64,000 nucleotides of DNA from Halobacillus litoralis. Lineage in GTDB: Bacteria > Bacillota > Bacilli > Bacillales > Halobacillaceae. Under the pieces are notes generated by a model. It did not search any database and was not told where the DNA came from. It saw nothing but the letters and a program-made list of their open reading frames with translations. Shown here one piece after another: positions 17,133 to 25,493 of this stretch; the stretch's first letter is position 1, and every line of letters starts with the position of its first letter. Location: positions 3,737,001-3,801,000 of the forward strand of contig NZ_CP026118.1 of assembly GCF_004101865.1 (NCBI RefSeq), given 5' to 3'. The position numbers and the translations under genes were made by a program.

Positions 17133-18617
17133 CTACTCCTTTAACACAGAATCAATGTAGATTTCCGGATCCATCAAATACTGAGCGATCGATTCGATTG
17201 TCGGAAAGAACAACTCGGCTCCGACACCTAATAGAACGGATAATGTCAACAATCCAGCTGCAGGCCAGGCCATCCGTGAACCCTTCTTCTTTCGCTCGGG
17301 AATCGGTATATCCATTTTTTCGCCCCAATAACCACGGATGAAGATGCGCATCATGGAGAATAAAATTAGTAAGCTGGAAATCAAAGCCACGATGACGATC
17401 ATGATTTCCTCCTGCCCTAGACCTCCACGAATTAACTGGAGTTTCCCGATAAACCCACTGAAGGGCGGGATACCGGCTAATACGAGAGAAGCTATGAACA
17501 TCAGCCACCCAAGGACAGGGTAATGATGGATCAGTCCACCCATCTTCCGCAAGTCCGATGTACCTGCGACGTAGGTCGTTGCCCCGACAAGTATGAAAAG
17601 GACCCCTTTGATAATCATGTCATGGACCAGGTAATAGATGGTTCCGCTAATGGATACTTCTGTGAAAATACCAATCCCCATCAGCATGAAACCAACTGCA
17701 GGAATAATGTTATAAGCTACGATCAGCTTAATGTTATTCGTAGATAAAGCACCGACTACACCGAAGATCATCGTAAATGCTGCCAAATAAATGAATAAGG
17801 TGTGAGTCAATGGCACCTCTTGATTAAATATCAAAGTGAACGTACGAAGTATCGAATAAACGCCTACCTTTGTAAGCAGGGCACCGAACAATGCTGATAC
17901 AACCGGGTTCGGTGAAATGTATGGACGAGGCAGCCAATAGTAAAGCGGAAAAACCGCAGCTTTTGTCGCAAACACGAAAAAGAACAGGATCGCAATGGTT
18001 GTCAAGACCCCTTGTTGTTCTACCTCCTGGACACGTTGAGCAACCTGGGCCATATTGACGGTCCCTACAACTGAATAAAGAAAAGCGATAGTTGTAACGA
18101 ACAACATGGAAGAAAACAAGTTGATCAGCACGTATTTAATGGATTCACGAAGCTGTGCCTTTCCATTCCCCAACACGATTAAACCATAGGAAGCCATGAG
18201 AAGGACTTCAAAGAAAACAAATAAGTTGAACAGGTCTCCTGTTAAGAAGGCGCCGCTCACACCTGATATTAAAATAAAGAAGAAACTATAGAAATAGAAC
18301 GATTCTTCTTTATCAGAAAGAGATTGAGGTGCAAAGAAAACACAAGCGACTGCAATGATGTTCGTTGTCAAAACAAGCGTCATCGCAAGTAAGTCACCGA
18401 CAAGGACAATCCCGAATGGTGCCGACCAGCTACCTACTTCTAAAACGATTGAACCTTCTTGCTGTACTTGAAAGAAAACCCAGCCGACAACAAGTAGATT
18501 GACAATGGCGATAAGTTTAGAAACGGTTCGGACGATGGATGTTTTTTTGTGTATGAATGCCACGAAAATGCCGGCTAATAGTGGCAATAAAATTGGTAAT
18601 ACTGCTAAATTACTCAT
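17133..18617 (-). CDS. mrpD: Na+/H+ antiporter subunit MrpD
   Basis: The 494-residue polytopic protein is related to the NuoM/NuoN proton-pumping subunits of complex I. It has about 14 hydrophobic segments and the family motifs FEVLLMASYGLIVLG with its key Glu, ATKAAVFPLYYWLPRPY with its key Lys, and LVHDMIIKGVLFILVG. It forms one of the two ion channels of the Mrp complex together with MrpA. It overlaps mrpC by 8 bp; its ATG follows GAGGGGTAA. Confidence 0.97.
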   Translation of the reverse strand: MSNLAVLPILLPLLAGIFVAFIHKKTSIVRTVSKLIAIVNLLVVGWVFFQVQQEGSIVLEVGSWSAPFGIVLVGDLLAMTLVLTTNIIAVACVFFAPQSLSDKEESFYFYSFFFILISGVSGAFLTGDLFNLFVFFEVLLMASYGLIVLGNGKAQLRESIKYVLINLFSSMLFVTTIAFLYSVVGTVNMAQVAQRVQEVEQQGVLTTIAILFFFVFATKAAVFPLYYWLPRPYISPNPVVSALFGALLTKVGVYSILRTFTLIFNQEVPLTHTLFIYLAAFTMIFGVVGALSTNNIKLIVAYNIIPAVGFMLMGIGIFTEVSISGTIYYLVHDMIIKGVLFILVGATTYVAGTSDLRKMGGLIHHYPVLGWLMFIASLVLAGIPPFSGFIGKLQLIRGGLGQEEIMIVIVALISSLLILFSMMRIFIRGYWGEKMDIPIPERKKKGSRMAWPAAGLLTLSVLLGVGAELFFPTIESIAQYLMDPEIYIDSVLKE

Positions 18618-18948
18618 AATCGTTACCCCTCAATTGTTCCATATTATCGGTACCATTGATTTTAGCTGCCCGATAAGCTAATACGAGTAGAAGACTAGTA
18701 ACACCGAAACTTATGACGATCGATGTCAAAATCAAAGCTTGCGGGAGTGGGTCTGTATAATTTTCGACACCTTCCGTCAATACCGGTGGAGCGCCCGTTT
18801 TCAGTCTTCCCATCGTTAGGATGAAGAGGTGGGCCCCATGGGAAATGAGGGCCGTACCGATGATAATCCTCAATAATTGTTTTTGAAGGAGGTTATAGAC
18901 ACCTGTTGTGAAAAGTAGACCGGCAAGTACGGCCATGATGATTTCCAT
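18610..18948 (-). CDS. mrpC: Na+/H+ antiporter subunit MrpC
   Basis: The 112-residue protein with three membrane segments is a NuoK-like subunit (LLRIIIGTALISHGAHLFIL and DPLPQALILTSIVISFGVTS). It starts 3 nt after the mrpA stop and uses GGGGGAGG inside the end of mrpA as its ribosome binding site. That junction leaves no room for an mrpB gene, which normally lies between mrpA and mrpC. Confidence 0.96.
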   Translation of the reverse strand: MEIIMAVLAGLLFTTGVYNLLQKQLLRIIIGTALISHGAHLFILTMGRLKTGAPPVLTEGVENYTDPLPQALILTSIVISFGVTSLLLVLAYRAAKINGTDNMEQLRGNDYE

Positions 18949-18951
18949 ATT

Positions 18952-21288
18952 TTATTCCTCCCCCTTAGACTTTCTCAATCGAATCAGGGCAAAGATCGCC
19001 ATCGCAGCGAGTCCTAAGACGACAATCTCGAATAATGTATCCAAGCCACGGAAATCGACAAGAATGACGTTGACGATGTTATCTCCCCCTCCAAGTTTGT
19101 AAGAGTTGTCTATGAAGTATTGGGAGATTGGATCGAAAAACTTGCTGCTATGTGATGAAATGGCGACCATCGTCATCATTGCACCGAAACCAATAGATAT
19201 GATCAGGTTCAATGCTTTCGTACTCATAGGCTCATCTTTTTTCTTAAGTTTAGGTAAGTGATAAAAGACGAGTAAGAATAAAGCGACAGTTACAGTTTCC
19301 ACAATCAATTGAGTGAGAGCAAGGTCAGGCGCCCGGTATAACACGAATAACATGGATAAGCCGTAACCGACGACGCCTAAAATCAAGATTGCTGCAATAC
19401 GATTATTCGTCAATACGGTACCGATTGCAGCAATAACCATTGTTAAAGCTACCAGAATTTCAGGAGCAGTGATTTGAGCCACATTTGATGTATCAATTGT
19501 AAAGCCACCGGTTACTGCCATAAAAGCGAACGTAATGATAATAATCGCAGCTAATATCAAGCGCATATAACGGCCTAGTGATCCATTCATATAACCTTTT
19601 GTAATGGTGGCAGAGTAGCTTTCAATCCGATCGACAGCTCCATCGTAAACCTTGTTCATGCTGAGAACCCCCGGAACTACCCGGTATACCGGCTGCCAGA
19701 TCTTTCTTGATAGGGCAAGAATCGTACCGAATACGACGACGGCCAGCGACATGATAAACGGTGGGATGAATCCGTGCCAGAAATAAATATCTTTCGGTTT
19801 TAAGCTTGCCCCGTTCACAGCATCAGCAGCATGGGCAATAAATGAACCATTAAACAAGTTCGGAAATACACCGATGATGATCACCCCTGCGACTAAGATG
19901 ATCGGTGAAATAAGCATACCCCAGGGTGCTTCATGAGGTTTCTTCGGCAGCTCGTCTAATTGAGGCTTGCCGCGGAAGGTTCCGAAAAAGAAATACATCG
20001 AATAAACGAATGTGAATATGCTTCCGAATACAGCTAAATATGGAATAGCCGATTGCAGGAAACCTGAAATATCGGTGCCTGCAGATTCAAGGTGTAAAGA
20101 AGCTTCAAAGAACATCTCTTTACTATAGAAACCATTCAAGAATGGTAAAGGGACACCAGCCATTGAAAACGAAGCAAGGACAGCTAGAGTCGCTGTCATA
20201 GGCATATAAGTCATTAACCCGCCTAGTTTACGTATATCTCTTGTGCCAGCTTCGTGATCGACGATTCCTGCAATCATAAACAGACTTCCTTTGAAGGTTG
20301 CGTGGTTTAAAATATGGAAGACCGCACCAAAGAGAGCAGCTTCCGTGCCGAATCCAAGCATGGCCATGATCATACCTAACTGACTGATGGTAGAAAAGGC
20401 AAGTATACCTTTTAAGTCTGTTTGACGCACAGCCATGTAGGAGCCCCAGCATAAAGTTACAATACCGGCTGAAGATACAATGATGAAAAACCATTCATTA
20501 GCCGATAGCATAGGTGAATAGCGGGCCACTAAATAAAGACCTGCTTTTACCATTGTCGCTGAGTGCAGATAGGCACTGACAGGGGTCGGTGCTTCCATTG
20601 CGTCAGGTAACCAAATATGAAAAGGGAACTGCGCTGACTTGGTAAAAGCTCCAAGCAATAGTAAACCAAGTATTAAGGGGAAATACTCACTATTCAGGAT
20701 CAGTTGCTGTTGATCAATCATTCCTTGAATACTTGTCGTATTTGTGAGCACACTCATGAAGATGAGAGCCCCTAGTAGACTCAATCCTCCGAAAACGGTG
20801 ATGAGCATTGATTTCAAGGCACCATATCTGGATTCTTTTTTGTAATTCCAAAAACCGATCAACAAGAAGGAAGAGAGCGATGTAAACTCCCAGAAACTAT
20901 AAAGTGCGAATATGTTATCTGATAAGACGACCCCGAGCATAGATCCCATAAAAATGAGAAAGTATACATAAAAATGTCCCAGTTGCTCCGATTTATGTAG
21001 GTAAAAAATCGAATAAAAGGCAACTAGGGCGCCAATTCCGCTAATTAGAAGTACGAATAATAAGCTTAAACCATCAAGGTGGAAGACCATATTCATATCC
21101 AATGAAGGAACCCATGAATACTCCTGCACGACGGGTTCAAACCCTGACCCTAAAAAACGGGCAAAATAAATAAAAATAACCGCAGGCACGATAGTTACAA
21201 AGAAACCTGGGTGAAGTTTATCTTTCCATTTGCTTAAGAATGGAATGAAAATAGCAATGATAAAAGGCAATAATACAGCCACCAACAT
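18952..21288 (-). CDS. mrpA: Na+/H+ antiporter subunit MrpA
   Basis: The 778-residue first gene of the operon is a NuoL-like channel subunit. Motifs include FWEFTSLSSFLLIGFWNYKK with the key Glu, TKSAQFPFHIWLPDAMEAP with the key Lys, and LNHATFKGSLFMIAG. The C-terminal MbhD- and MbhE-like segments are present (APDLALTQLIVETVTVALFL, ILVDFRGLDTLFEIVVLGLA). The MnhB domain is not fused to it. The ATG follows AGGGAGGAAC. The exchanger expels Na+ and imports H+ for salt and alkali tolerance. Confidence 0.97.
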   Translation of the reverse strand: MLVAVLLPFIIAIFIPFLSKWKDKLHPGFFVTIVPAVIFIYFARFLGSGFEPVVQEYSWVPSLDMNMVFHLDGLSLLFVLLISGIGALVAFYSIFYLHKSEQLGHFYVYFLIFMGSMLGVVLSDNIFALYSFWEFTSLSSFLLIGFWNYKKESRYGALKSMLITVFGGLSLLGALIFMSVLTNTTSIQGMIDQQQLILNSEYFPLILGLLLLGAFTKSAQFPFHIWLPDAMEAPTPVSAYLHSATMVKAGLYLVARYSPMLSANEWFFIIVSSAGIVTLCWGSYMAVRQTDLKGILAFSTISQLGMIMAMLGFGTEAALFGAVFHILNHATFKGSLFMIAGIVDHEAGTRDIRKLGGLMTYMPMTATLAVLASFSMAGVPLPFLNGFYSKEMFFEASLHLESAGTDISGFLQSAIPYLAVFGSIFTFVYSMYFFFGTFRGKPQLDELPKKPHEAPWGMLISPIILVAGVIIIGVFPNLFNGSFIAHAADAVNGASLKPKDIYFWHGFIPPFIMSLAVVVFGTILALSRKIWQPVYRVVPGVLSMNKVYDGAVDRIESYSATITKGYMNGSLGRYMRLILAAIIIITFAFMAVTGGFTIDTSNVAQITAPEILVALTMVIAAIGTVLTNNRIAAILILGVVGYGLSMLFVLYRAPDLALTQLIVETVTVALFLLVFYHLPKLKKKDEPMSTKALNLIISIGFGAMMTMVAISSHSSKFFDPISQYFIDNSYKLGGGDNIVNVILVDFRGLDTLFEIVVLGLAAMAIFALIRLRKSKGEE

Positions 21289-21340
21289 GTGGAATGTTCC
21301 TCCCTTGACTTATGTTTCATCTATCTATGGATTAGGATGA

Positions 21341-21469
21341 TCGAAATGATGTATTCACCCAATTGTAATCAAAAAGAGGGTGATTGTTCAACTGTGGCAA
21401 TCCAGATAAGTCGCTGGGCAGTCACCATTTAGTCTTCCCATATAAATAAGAAGAGACACATCATTTCGA
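21341..21469. repeat. 12-bp inverted repeat around the mrp promoter
   Basis: TCGAAATGATGT (21341-21352) and its exact complement ACATCATTTCGA (21458-21469) are 105 bp apart and flank the predicted promoter. They could be paired operators for a looping regulator; this is inference. Confidence 0.5.
21362..21391 (-). promoter_or_regulatory. Putative SigA promoter of the mrp operon
   Basis: On the minus strand TTGAAC (21391-21386) and TACAAT (21367-21362) are 18 bp apart, about 74 bp before the mrpA ATG. It lies between the two arms of a 12-bp inverted repeat. Confidence 0.5.
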
Positions 21470-21485
21470 AAAATAAAAAAGTCGC

Positions 21486-21522
21486 AAAAAAAATCTCGTC
21501 TGCTTCTATCAGACGAGATTTT
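21486..21522 (-). terminator. Terminator after sda
   Basis: AAAATCTCGTCTG and CAGACGAGATTTT form a perfect 13-bp stem with a 7-nt loop. On the minus strand it is followed by eight T residues, so it terminates sda. Confidence 0.93.
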
Positions 21523-21561
21523 GTGTCGATTAAAGTAAATAAGTGTCATTTTTGATGTTAG

Positions 21562-21729
21562 TCAACCGACTTGGAAGATGTAGTCATCTATAAGATGCTG
21601 GATGGATCGTTTTTGGATTTCCCTTTTGATTTGGTCTATGAATTCTTTAGAAAGGTTGAGTTCAATGGCTTTGTGGTAAGATTGTATAAGTAGGGAATCA
21701 GATAATTGCTTCATGCCGCTGTCACACAT
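21562..21729 (-). CDS. sda: Sporulation checkpoint inhibitor Sda
   Basis: This 55-residue protein contains KQLSDSLLIQSYHKAIELNL followed by SKEFIDQIKREIQKRS, which aligns closely with the 46-residue B. subtilis Sda (KLSDELLIESY, NEIKRRS). Sda folds as a helical hairpin that binds the histidine kinase KinA and blocks sporulation when DNA replication is disturbed. The ATG at 21729 is 7 nt after GGAGGTGA; a second in-frame ATG at 21714 would give the B. subtilis-like N-terminus. Its position beside yqeG and a DnaA-box cluster is as in B. subtilis. Confidence 0.9.
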   Translation of the reverse strand: MCDSGMKQLSDSLLIQSYHKAIELNLSKEFIDQIKREIQKRSIQHLIDDYIFQVG

Positions 21730-21825
21730 GTGACAGTCACCTCCCGGATAATTGAAATCTATGAACGAGACAAATTTAATGTATTCTTACCTTATCATGA
21801 CCTTAAATTCGCCACAATATGGAAG

Positions 21826-21924
21826 TTATCTACAAGAAAATGTAGATAACTTTTGGGAAAAGTTTATTAATTGAGTGATAACAAAGGTGTTACTGTGTGG
21901 AAAATGTGTATAAACTTATCCACA
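21826..21924. promoter_or_regulatory. Cluster of DnaA boxes between sda and yqeG
   Basis: A perfect DnaA box TTATCCACA lies at 21916-21924. An inverted pair TTATCTACA (21826-21834) and TGTAGATAA (21841-21849) is one mismatch from consensus. TGTGGAAAA (21896-21904) and TGTGTATAA (21905-21913) are also single-mismatch boxes. Five boxes in 99 bp is far above chance. In B. subtilis DnaA controls sda through such sites. The remaining sequence to 22066 holds nothing else I can name. Confidence 0.85.
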
Positions 21925-22066
21925 GCCTGTTTTTGTCAGTATTTGTCGAACGATTTTTGTTCTTTTATGAGCGAGTTTCAATTGACGAAAAGTTTGAATC
22001 AGTCTGAAAATAGGACGTTTTACAAGTTGAACTGTGTTGAGCTGCTTTCATAAATTCAGACACTTT

Positions 22067-22095
22067 TTGAAACATGCCGTAATTTTGTATATGAT
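22067..22095 (+). promoter_or_regulatory. SigA promoter of the yqeG operon
   Basis: TTGAAA (22067-22072) and TATGAT (22090-22095) are 17 bp apart, 48 bp before the yqeG start. It would drive the yqeG-to-yqeM operon. Confidence 0.7.
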
Positions 22096-22143
22096 GGTGA
22101 AGGAGATTTTGCCGTTGTATGAAGAGATGGAGTGAATGAATAT

Positions 22144-22668
22144 ATGTTGAAAAAATTTCTACCAAATGAACATGTTCCCAGTGTATTTGACATTGACCCG
22201 AACGAATTGAAAGAAAAAGGGATAAAAGGAGTAATTACTGACCTAGATAATACCCTGGTTGCCTGGGATGTGGCAGATGCAACCGAAGATATAAAAACAT
22301 GGTTTCAAAAAATGAATGATCATGGCATTCAAGTGACGATCGCCTCAAATAATAAAGAAGCCCGCGTCAAACTATTTTCTGAGCCATTGGACACCACTTT
22401 TATATATAGTGCTAGAAAACCATTATCCAAAGCCTTTAAAAAAGCTCAAAAGAAGATGGAGCTTACCAAGAGTGAAATTGTTGTGATCGGGGATCAACTT
22501 CTTACAGATGTATTAGGTGGGAATACTGCTGGATTTTATACAATCTTAGTTGTACCTATTGTAGAAACAGATGGATTCATAACAAGGATCAACAGGAAGA
22601 TTGAACGGAGAATATTGAATTGGATGAGAAGAAAAGGGAAAATAACATGGCAGAGGAGAGATCAATAA
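22144..22668 (+). CDS. yqeG: YqeG family HAD-type phosphatase
   Basis: The 174-residue protein is a HAD-superfamily member with the nucleophile motif DLDNTLVAWD (near residues 33-42), motif II ASNN, and VIGDQLLTDVLGG as motif III/IV. It is similar to the GEP4-type phosphatidylglycerophosphatases, but the substrate in Bacillus is not settled. I chose ATG 22144 (MLKKFLP), which matches the family N-terminus; a GTG at 22132 is in frame but lies inside the ribosome binding site. The stop overlaps the yqeH start by one base. Confidence 0.92.
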   Translation: MLKKFLPNEHVPSVFDIDPNELKEKGIKGVITDLDNTLVAWDVADATEDIKTWFQKMNDHGIQVTIASNNKEARVKLFSEPLDTTFIYSARKPLSKAFKKAQKKMELTKSEIVVIGDQLLTDVLGGNTAGFYTILVVPIVETDGFITRINRKIERRILNWMRRKGKITWQRRDQ

Positions 22669-23768
22669 TGGCAGATATTCAATGCCAGGGTTGTGGTGCA
22701 GTTATTCAAACAACCAATCCAGAAAAAGCGGGCTATGCACCTGCATCGGCCCTGGAACGAGAAGATATCATATGTAAACGTTGTTTCCGGTTGAAACATT
22801 ATAATGAAGTGCAGGATGTCCCATATCAAGATGATGATTTCTTGGAAATGTTGAATCAAATCAGTGAAACAGATGGACTGATCATCCAGTTGGTGGATAT
22901 TTTTGATTTTAATGGTAGTTTCATTTCAGGATTGAAAAGATTGACAGGCAATAACCCTGTCGTGCTTGTAGGAAACAAAATGGATGTATTACCGAAATCG
23001 GTCAATCCGGGAAAGGTGAAACATTGGTTGAGGCGTTCTGCCAAGGAAAATGGATTGGATGTGGAAGATGTTTTCCTGATCTCGGCTGAAAAGAACCAGG
23101 GTATCGAAGAGCTGTCTCAAGCAATCGATCGTTACCGAAAAGGCCGTGATGTCTATGTAGTAGGAACGACCAATGTGGGGAAATCAACTTTCATCAACAC
23201 ATTGATTTCAAATACTTCAGGAGAGAAGGATGCAATCACAACCTCTTACTTCCCTGGGACCACCCTCGGTTTCATCGATATACCCCTGGACGAAAAGAGT
23301 TCCTTGTTTGACACTCCAGGTGTGATTCACCGCCACCAAATGGCTCATTACGTGTCAGATAAGGATTTGAAATTGATTACACCAAGAAAAGAAGTGAAAC
23401 CGAAAGTCTATCAGCTGAATGAAGGTCAAACTCTCTATTTCGGAGGATTGGCACGGCTTGACTTTTCCTCGGGTGAACGCAGTTCTTTTGTTTGTTATCT
23501 TTCTAATGAGATGAATATTCATCGTACGAAAATGGAAAAAGCAGAGGAACTTTATAACAATCATGTCGGAGAGTTGTTGTCACCACCTGATGAAGAGTCA
23601 TTAGCGAAATTACCTCCATTAAAGGGCCATACCTTGAAAGTAAGAGAAGATAAGATGGATATTGTATTCTCAGGATTAGGATGGGTAACTGTTCCGGAAG
23701 GGGACGTAACGGTAACTGCATATGTACCTGAAGGTGTGAAAGTATCCTTGAGAGAGTCTTTGATATAG
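22668..23768 (+). CDS. yqeH: Ribosome biogenesis GTPase YqeH
   Basis: YqeH is a circularly permuted GTPase needed for 30S subunit assembly. The 366-residue protein begins with a treble-clef zinc finger (CQGCG ... CKRCF). The G motifs come in permuted order: NKMD (G4) near residue 103 precedes VGTTNVGKSTF (G1) near 165 and DTPG (G3) near 215. ATG 22668 follows GAGGAGAGA; another ATG at 22647 is possible. It is translationally coupled to yqeG (TAATG). Confidence 0.95.
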   Translation: MADIQCQGCGAVIQTTNPEKAGYAPASALEREDIICKRCFRLKHYNEVQDVPYQDDDFLEMLNQISETDGLIIQLVDIFDFNGSFISGLKRLTGNNPVVLVGNKMDVLPKSVNPGKVKHWLRRSAKENGLDVEDVFLISAEKNQGIEELSQAIDRYRKGRDVYVVGTTNVGKSTFINTLISNTSGEKDAITTSYFPGTTLGFIDIPLDEKSSLFDTPGVIHRHQMAHYVSDKDLKLITPRKEVKPKVYQLNEGQTLYFGGLARLDFSSGERSSFVCYLSNEMNIHRTKMEKAEELYNNHVGELLSPPDEESLAKLPPLKGHTLKVREDKMDIVFSGLGWVTVPEGDVTVTAYVPEGVKVSLRESLI

Positions 23769-23779
23769 GAGGGGATCAT

Positions 23780-24616
23780 TTGTACAAACTAGGCTTAATC
23801 GGCTACCCGATCGGTCATTCATCATCGCCATGGATTCATGAGCAATTAATGAAGCAGCAAGGGGTCCAGGGGAAATATGACTTGTTGGAAATTCACCCAG
23901 ATAAATTCGATGAGGAGATTTCATCATTAAAAGAAAAAGGACTGGATGGTTTTAATGTTACGGTTCCTTTTAAAGAAAAAATCATTCCTCACCTGGATGC
24001 CATTGATGGAAGTGCTCTCCACCTTGGTGCTGTTAACACAGTAAAAAATACGGAAAACGGGTGGATCGGATATAATACGGATGGGAGCGGGTTTGTACAT
24101 TCCTTGAAAAACCGTTTCCCTGACATTTTCCAAAGTGGTTCAAAAGCTCTCCTTTTAGGTAGTGGTGGAGCTGCAAGAGGTATTTATGAAGCTTTGACTG
24201 GATCAGGGATGGATTCTGTAGATATAGCGAACAGAACGATAGGCAGAGCTGAGGAAGTGATTGAACAAATCTCTTCCCGTGCACAAGCTGAGGCCCTGAC
24301 ATTAGCAGAAGCGGAAGAGTCGTTGGGCAGCTATGACCTTGTGGTTCAAACTACCACTGTAGGTATGAGTCCAAATGATCAGCAAACCATTATACGCCTG
24401 AATCGCTTGACAAAAGGGACGGTTGTAAGCGATATTGTTTATCGACCGATGAAGACGAAATTTTTAAAGGAAGCTGAGATAAATGGGGCAAGGGTCCATT
24501 ATGGACACGAAATGTTGTTGCAGCAAGCCGTGTATGCATTTAAGATATGGACAGATACAGAACCTGAGGCTTTGCCCCTGCTCGATGAATTCGAACAAAA
24601 ATTGAAAGGGGTATAG
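23780..24616 (+). CDS. aroE: Shikimate dehydrogenase
   Basis: AroE reduces 3-dehydroshikimate with NADPH in aromatic amino acid synthesis. The 278-residue protein has the substrate-binding GYPIGHSSSPWIHE, VTVPFKEKI with the catalytic Lys, NTDGSGF, and the nucleotide-binding LLGSGGAARGI. It uses a TTG start behind AGGAGGGGATC. A Cys-free, compact protein of normal length. It is in the yqe operon, 11 nt after yqeH. Confidence 0.96.
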   Translation: MYKLGLIGYPIGHSSSPWIHEQLMKQQGVQGKYDLLEIHPDKFDEEISSLKEKGLDGFNVTVPFKEKIIPHLDAIDGSALHLGAVNTVKNTENGWIGYNTDGSGFVHSLKNRFPDIFQSGSKALLLGSGGAARGIYEALTGSGMDSVDIANRTIGRAEEVIEQISSRAQAEALTLAEAEESLGSYDLVVQTTTVGMSPNDQQTIIRLNRLTKGTVVSDIVYRPMKTKFLKEAEINGARVHYGHEMLLQQAVYAFKIWTDTEPEALPLLDEFEQKLKGV

Positions 24617-24617
24617 G

Positions 24618-24908
24618 ATGTTAACTAGTAAACAGAAGAAGCATTTGCGGAAAGCCTCCCATAATGTACAACCGATCTTCCAAGTAGGGAAGGCTGGCGT
24701 TAATGAGAATATGACAACACAGATTAATGAAGCATTAGAGAAAAGAGAACTTATCAAGGTAAGTATCTTACAAAACTGCTTCGAAGATAACAATCAAGTA
24801 GCTGATGAGATTGTTGAAGCCACTGACGCTCATATTGTACAAGTAATTGGAAACACGGTTATCCTTTACAAAGAATCTGAAGAAAACAAACAAATCGAAT
24901 TACCGTAA
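24618..24908 (+). CDS. yqeI: CRS1-YhbY domain RNA-binding protein YqeI
   Basis: The 96-residue protein is a single CRS1-YhbY (CRM) domain, with LTSKQKKHLRKASHNVQPIF, the GKAGVNENM motif equivalent to the GxxG RNA-binding loop, and VIGNTVILYKES at the end. Homologues bind pre-50S particles, so a role in ribosome assembly is likely. It starts 1 nt after the aroE stop. Confidence 0.93.
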   Translation: MLTSKQKKHLRKASHNVQPIFQVGKAGVNENMTTQINEALEKRELIKVSILQNCFEDNNQVADEIVEATDAHIVQVIGNTVILYKESEENKQIELP

Positions 24909-24920
24909 AGGAGAGGCGAT

Positions 24921-25493
24921 ATGAATAGAGTCGGAATACTCGGGGGTACTTTCGATCCACCACATCAAGGTCATTTAATTATGGCTGAGTATGCTTTAGA
25001 AGAAATGGACTTAGATGAGGTTTGGTTCATGCCCTCCTTTATCCCCCCTCATAAGCAGGAATCTACTACGGATGCGAATGCCCGTTTGAAAATGGTCGAA
25101 TTGGCGACCAAGGATCATCCTGAATTCAGGGTTTGTGATGTTGAATTAATGAGAAAAGGTACATCATATACGGTGGATACCATGACTTATTTAAAACAAC
25201 AATACCCTGAGCTCGCCTTTTACTTTATCATTGGAGGCGATATGGTGGAGCACCTATCGAAATGGAACCGAGTTGATGAATTGCAGCAAATGGTTGAATT
25301 CATAGGTGTTGAGCGCCCAGGTTATGAGTGGAGTGATGAGATTCCTGTCCACTTCATAGATATTCCATCTATAGATATCTCTTCGACAGTGGTCAGGGAG
25401 AGGGTAACAAGTGGGAAGAGCGTCCGGTATTTGATTCCGGATGCAGTCGATTCCTATATAAAGGAGCATCACTTGTATGGAAATAACTCGTGA
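24921..25493 (+). CDS. nadD: Nicotinate-nucleotide adenylyltransferase
   Basis: NadD joins nicotinate mononucleotide and ATP to form deamido-NAD. The 190-residue protein has the nucleotidyltransferase motif GGTFDPPHQGHL at residues 8-19, FMPSFIPPHK, IGGDMVEHLSKW and the C-terminal ISSTVVRERV. The ATG follows AAAGGAGAGGC. It overlaps yqeK by 17 bp. Confidence 0.97.
   Translation: MNRVGILGGTFDPPHQGHLIMAEYALEEMDLDEVWFMPSFIPPHKQESTTDANARLKMVELATKDHPEFRVCDVELMRKGTSYTVDTMTYLKQQYPELAFYFIIGGDMVEHLSKWNRVDELQQMVEFIGVERPGYEWSDEIPVHFIDIPSIDISSTVVRERVTSGKSVRYLIPDAVDSYIKEHHLYGNNS

Noticed and set aside
21826..21924. Chromosomal replication origin
   Set aside because: DnaA boxes are present, but there is no AT-rich unwinding region that I could identify, and no dnaA, dnaN or other origin genes nearby.
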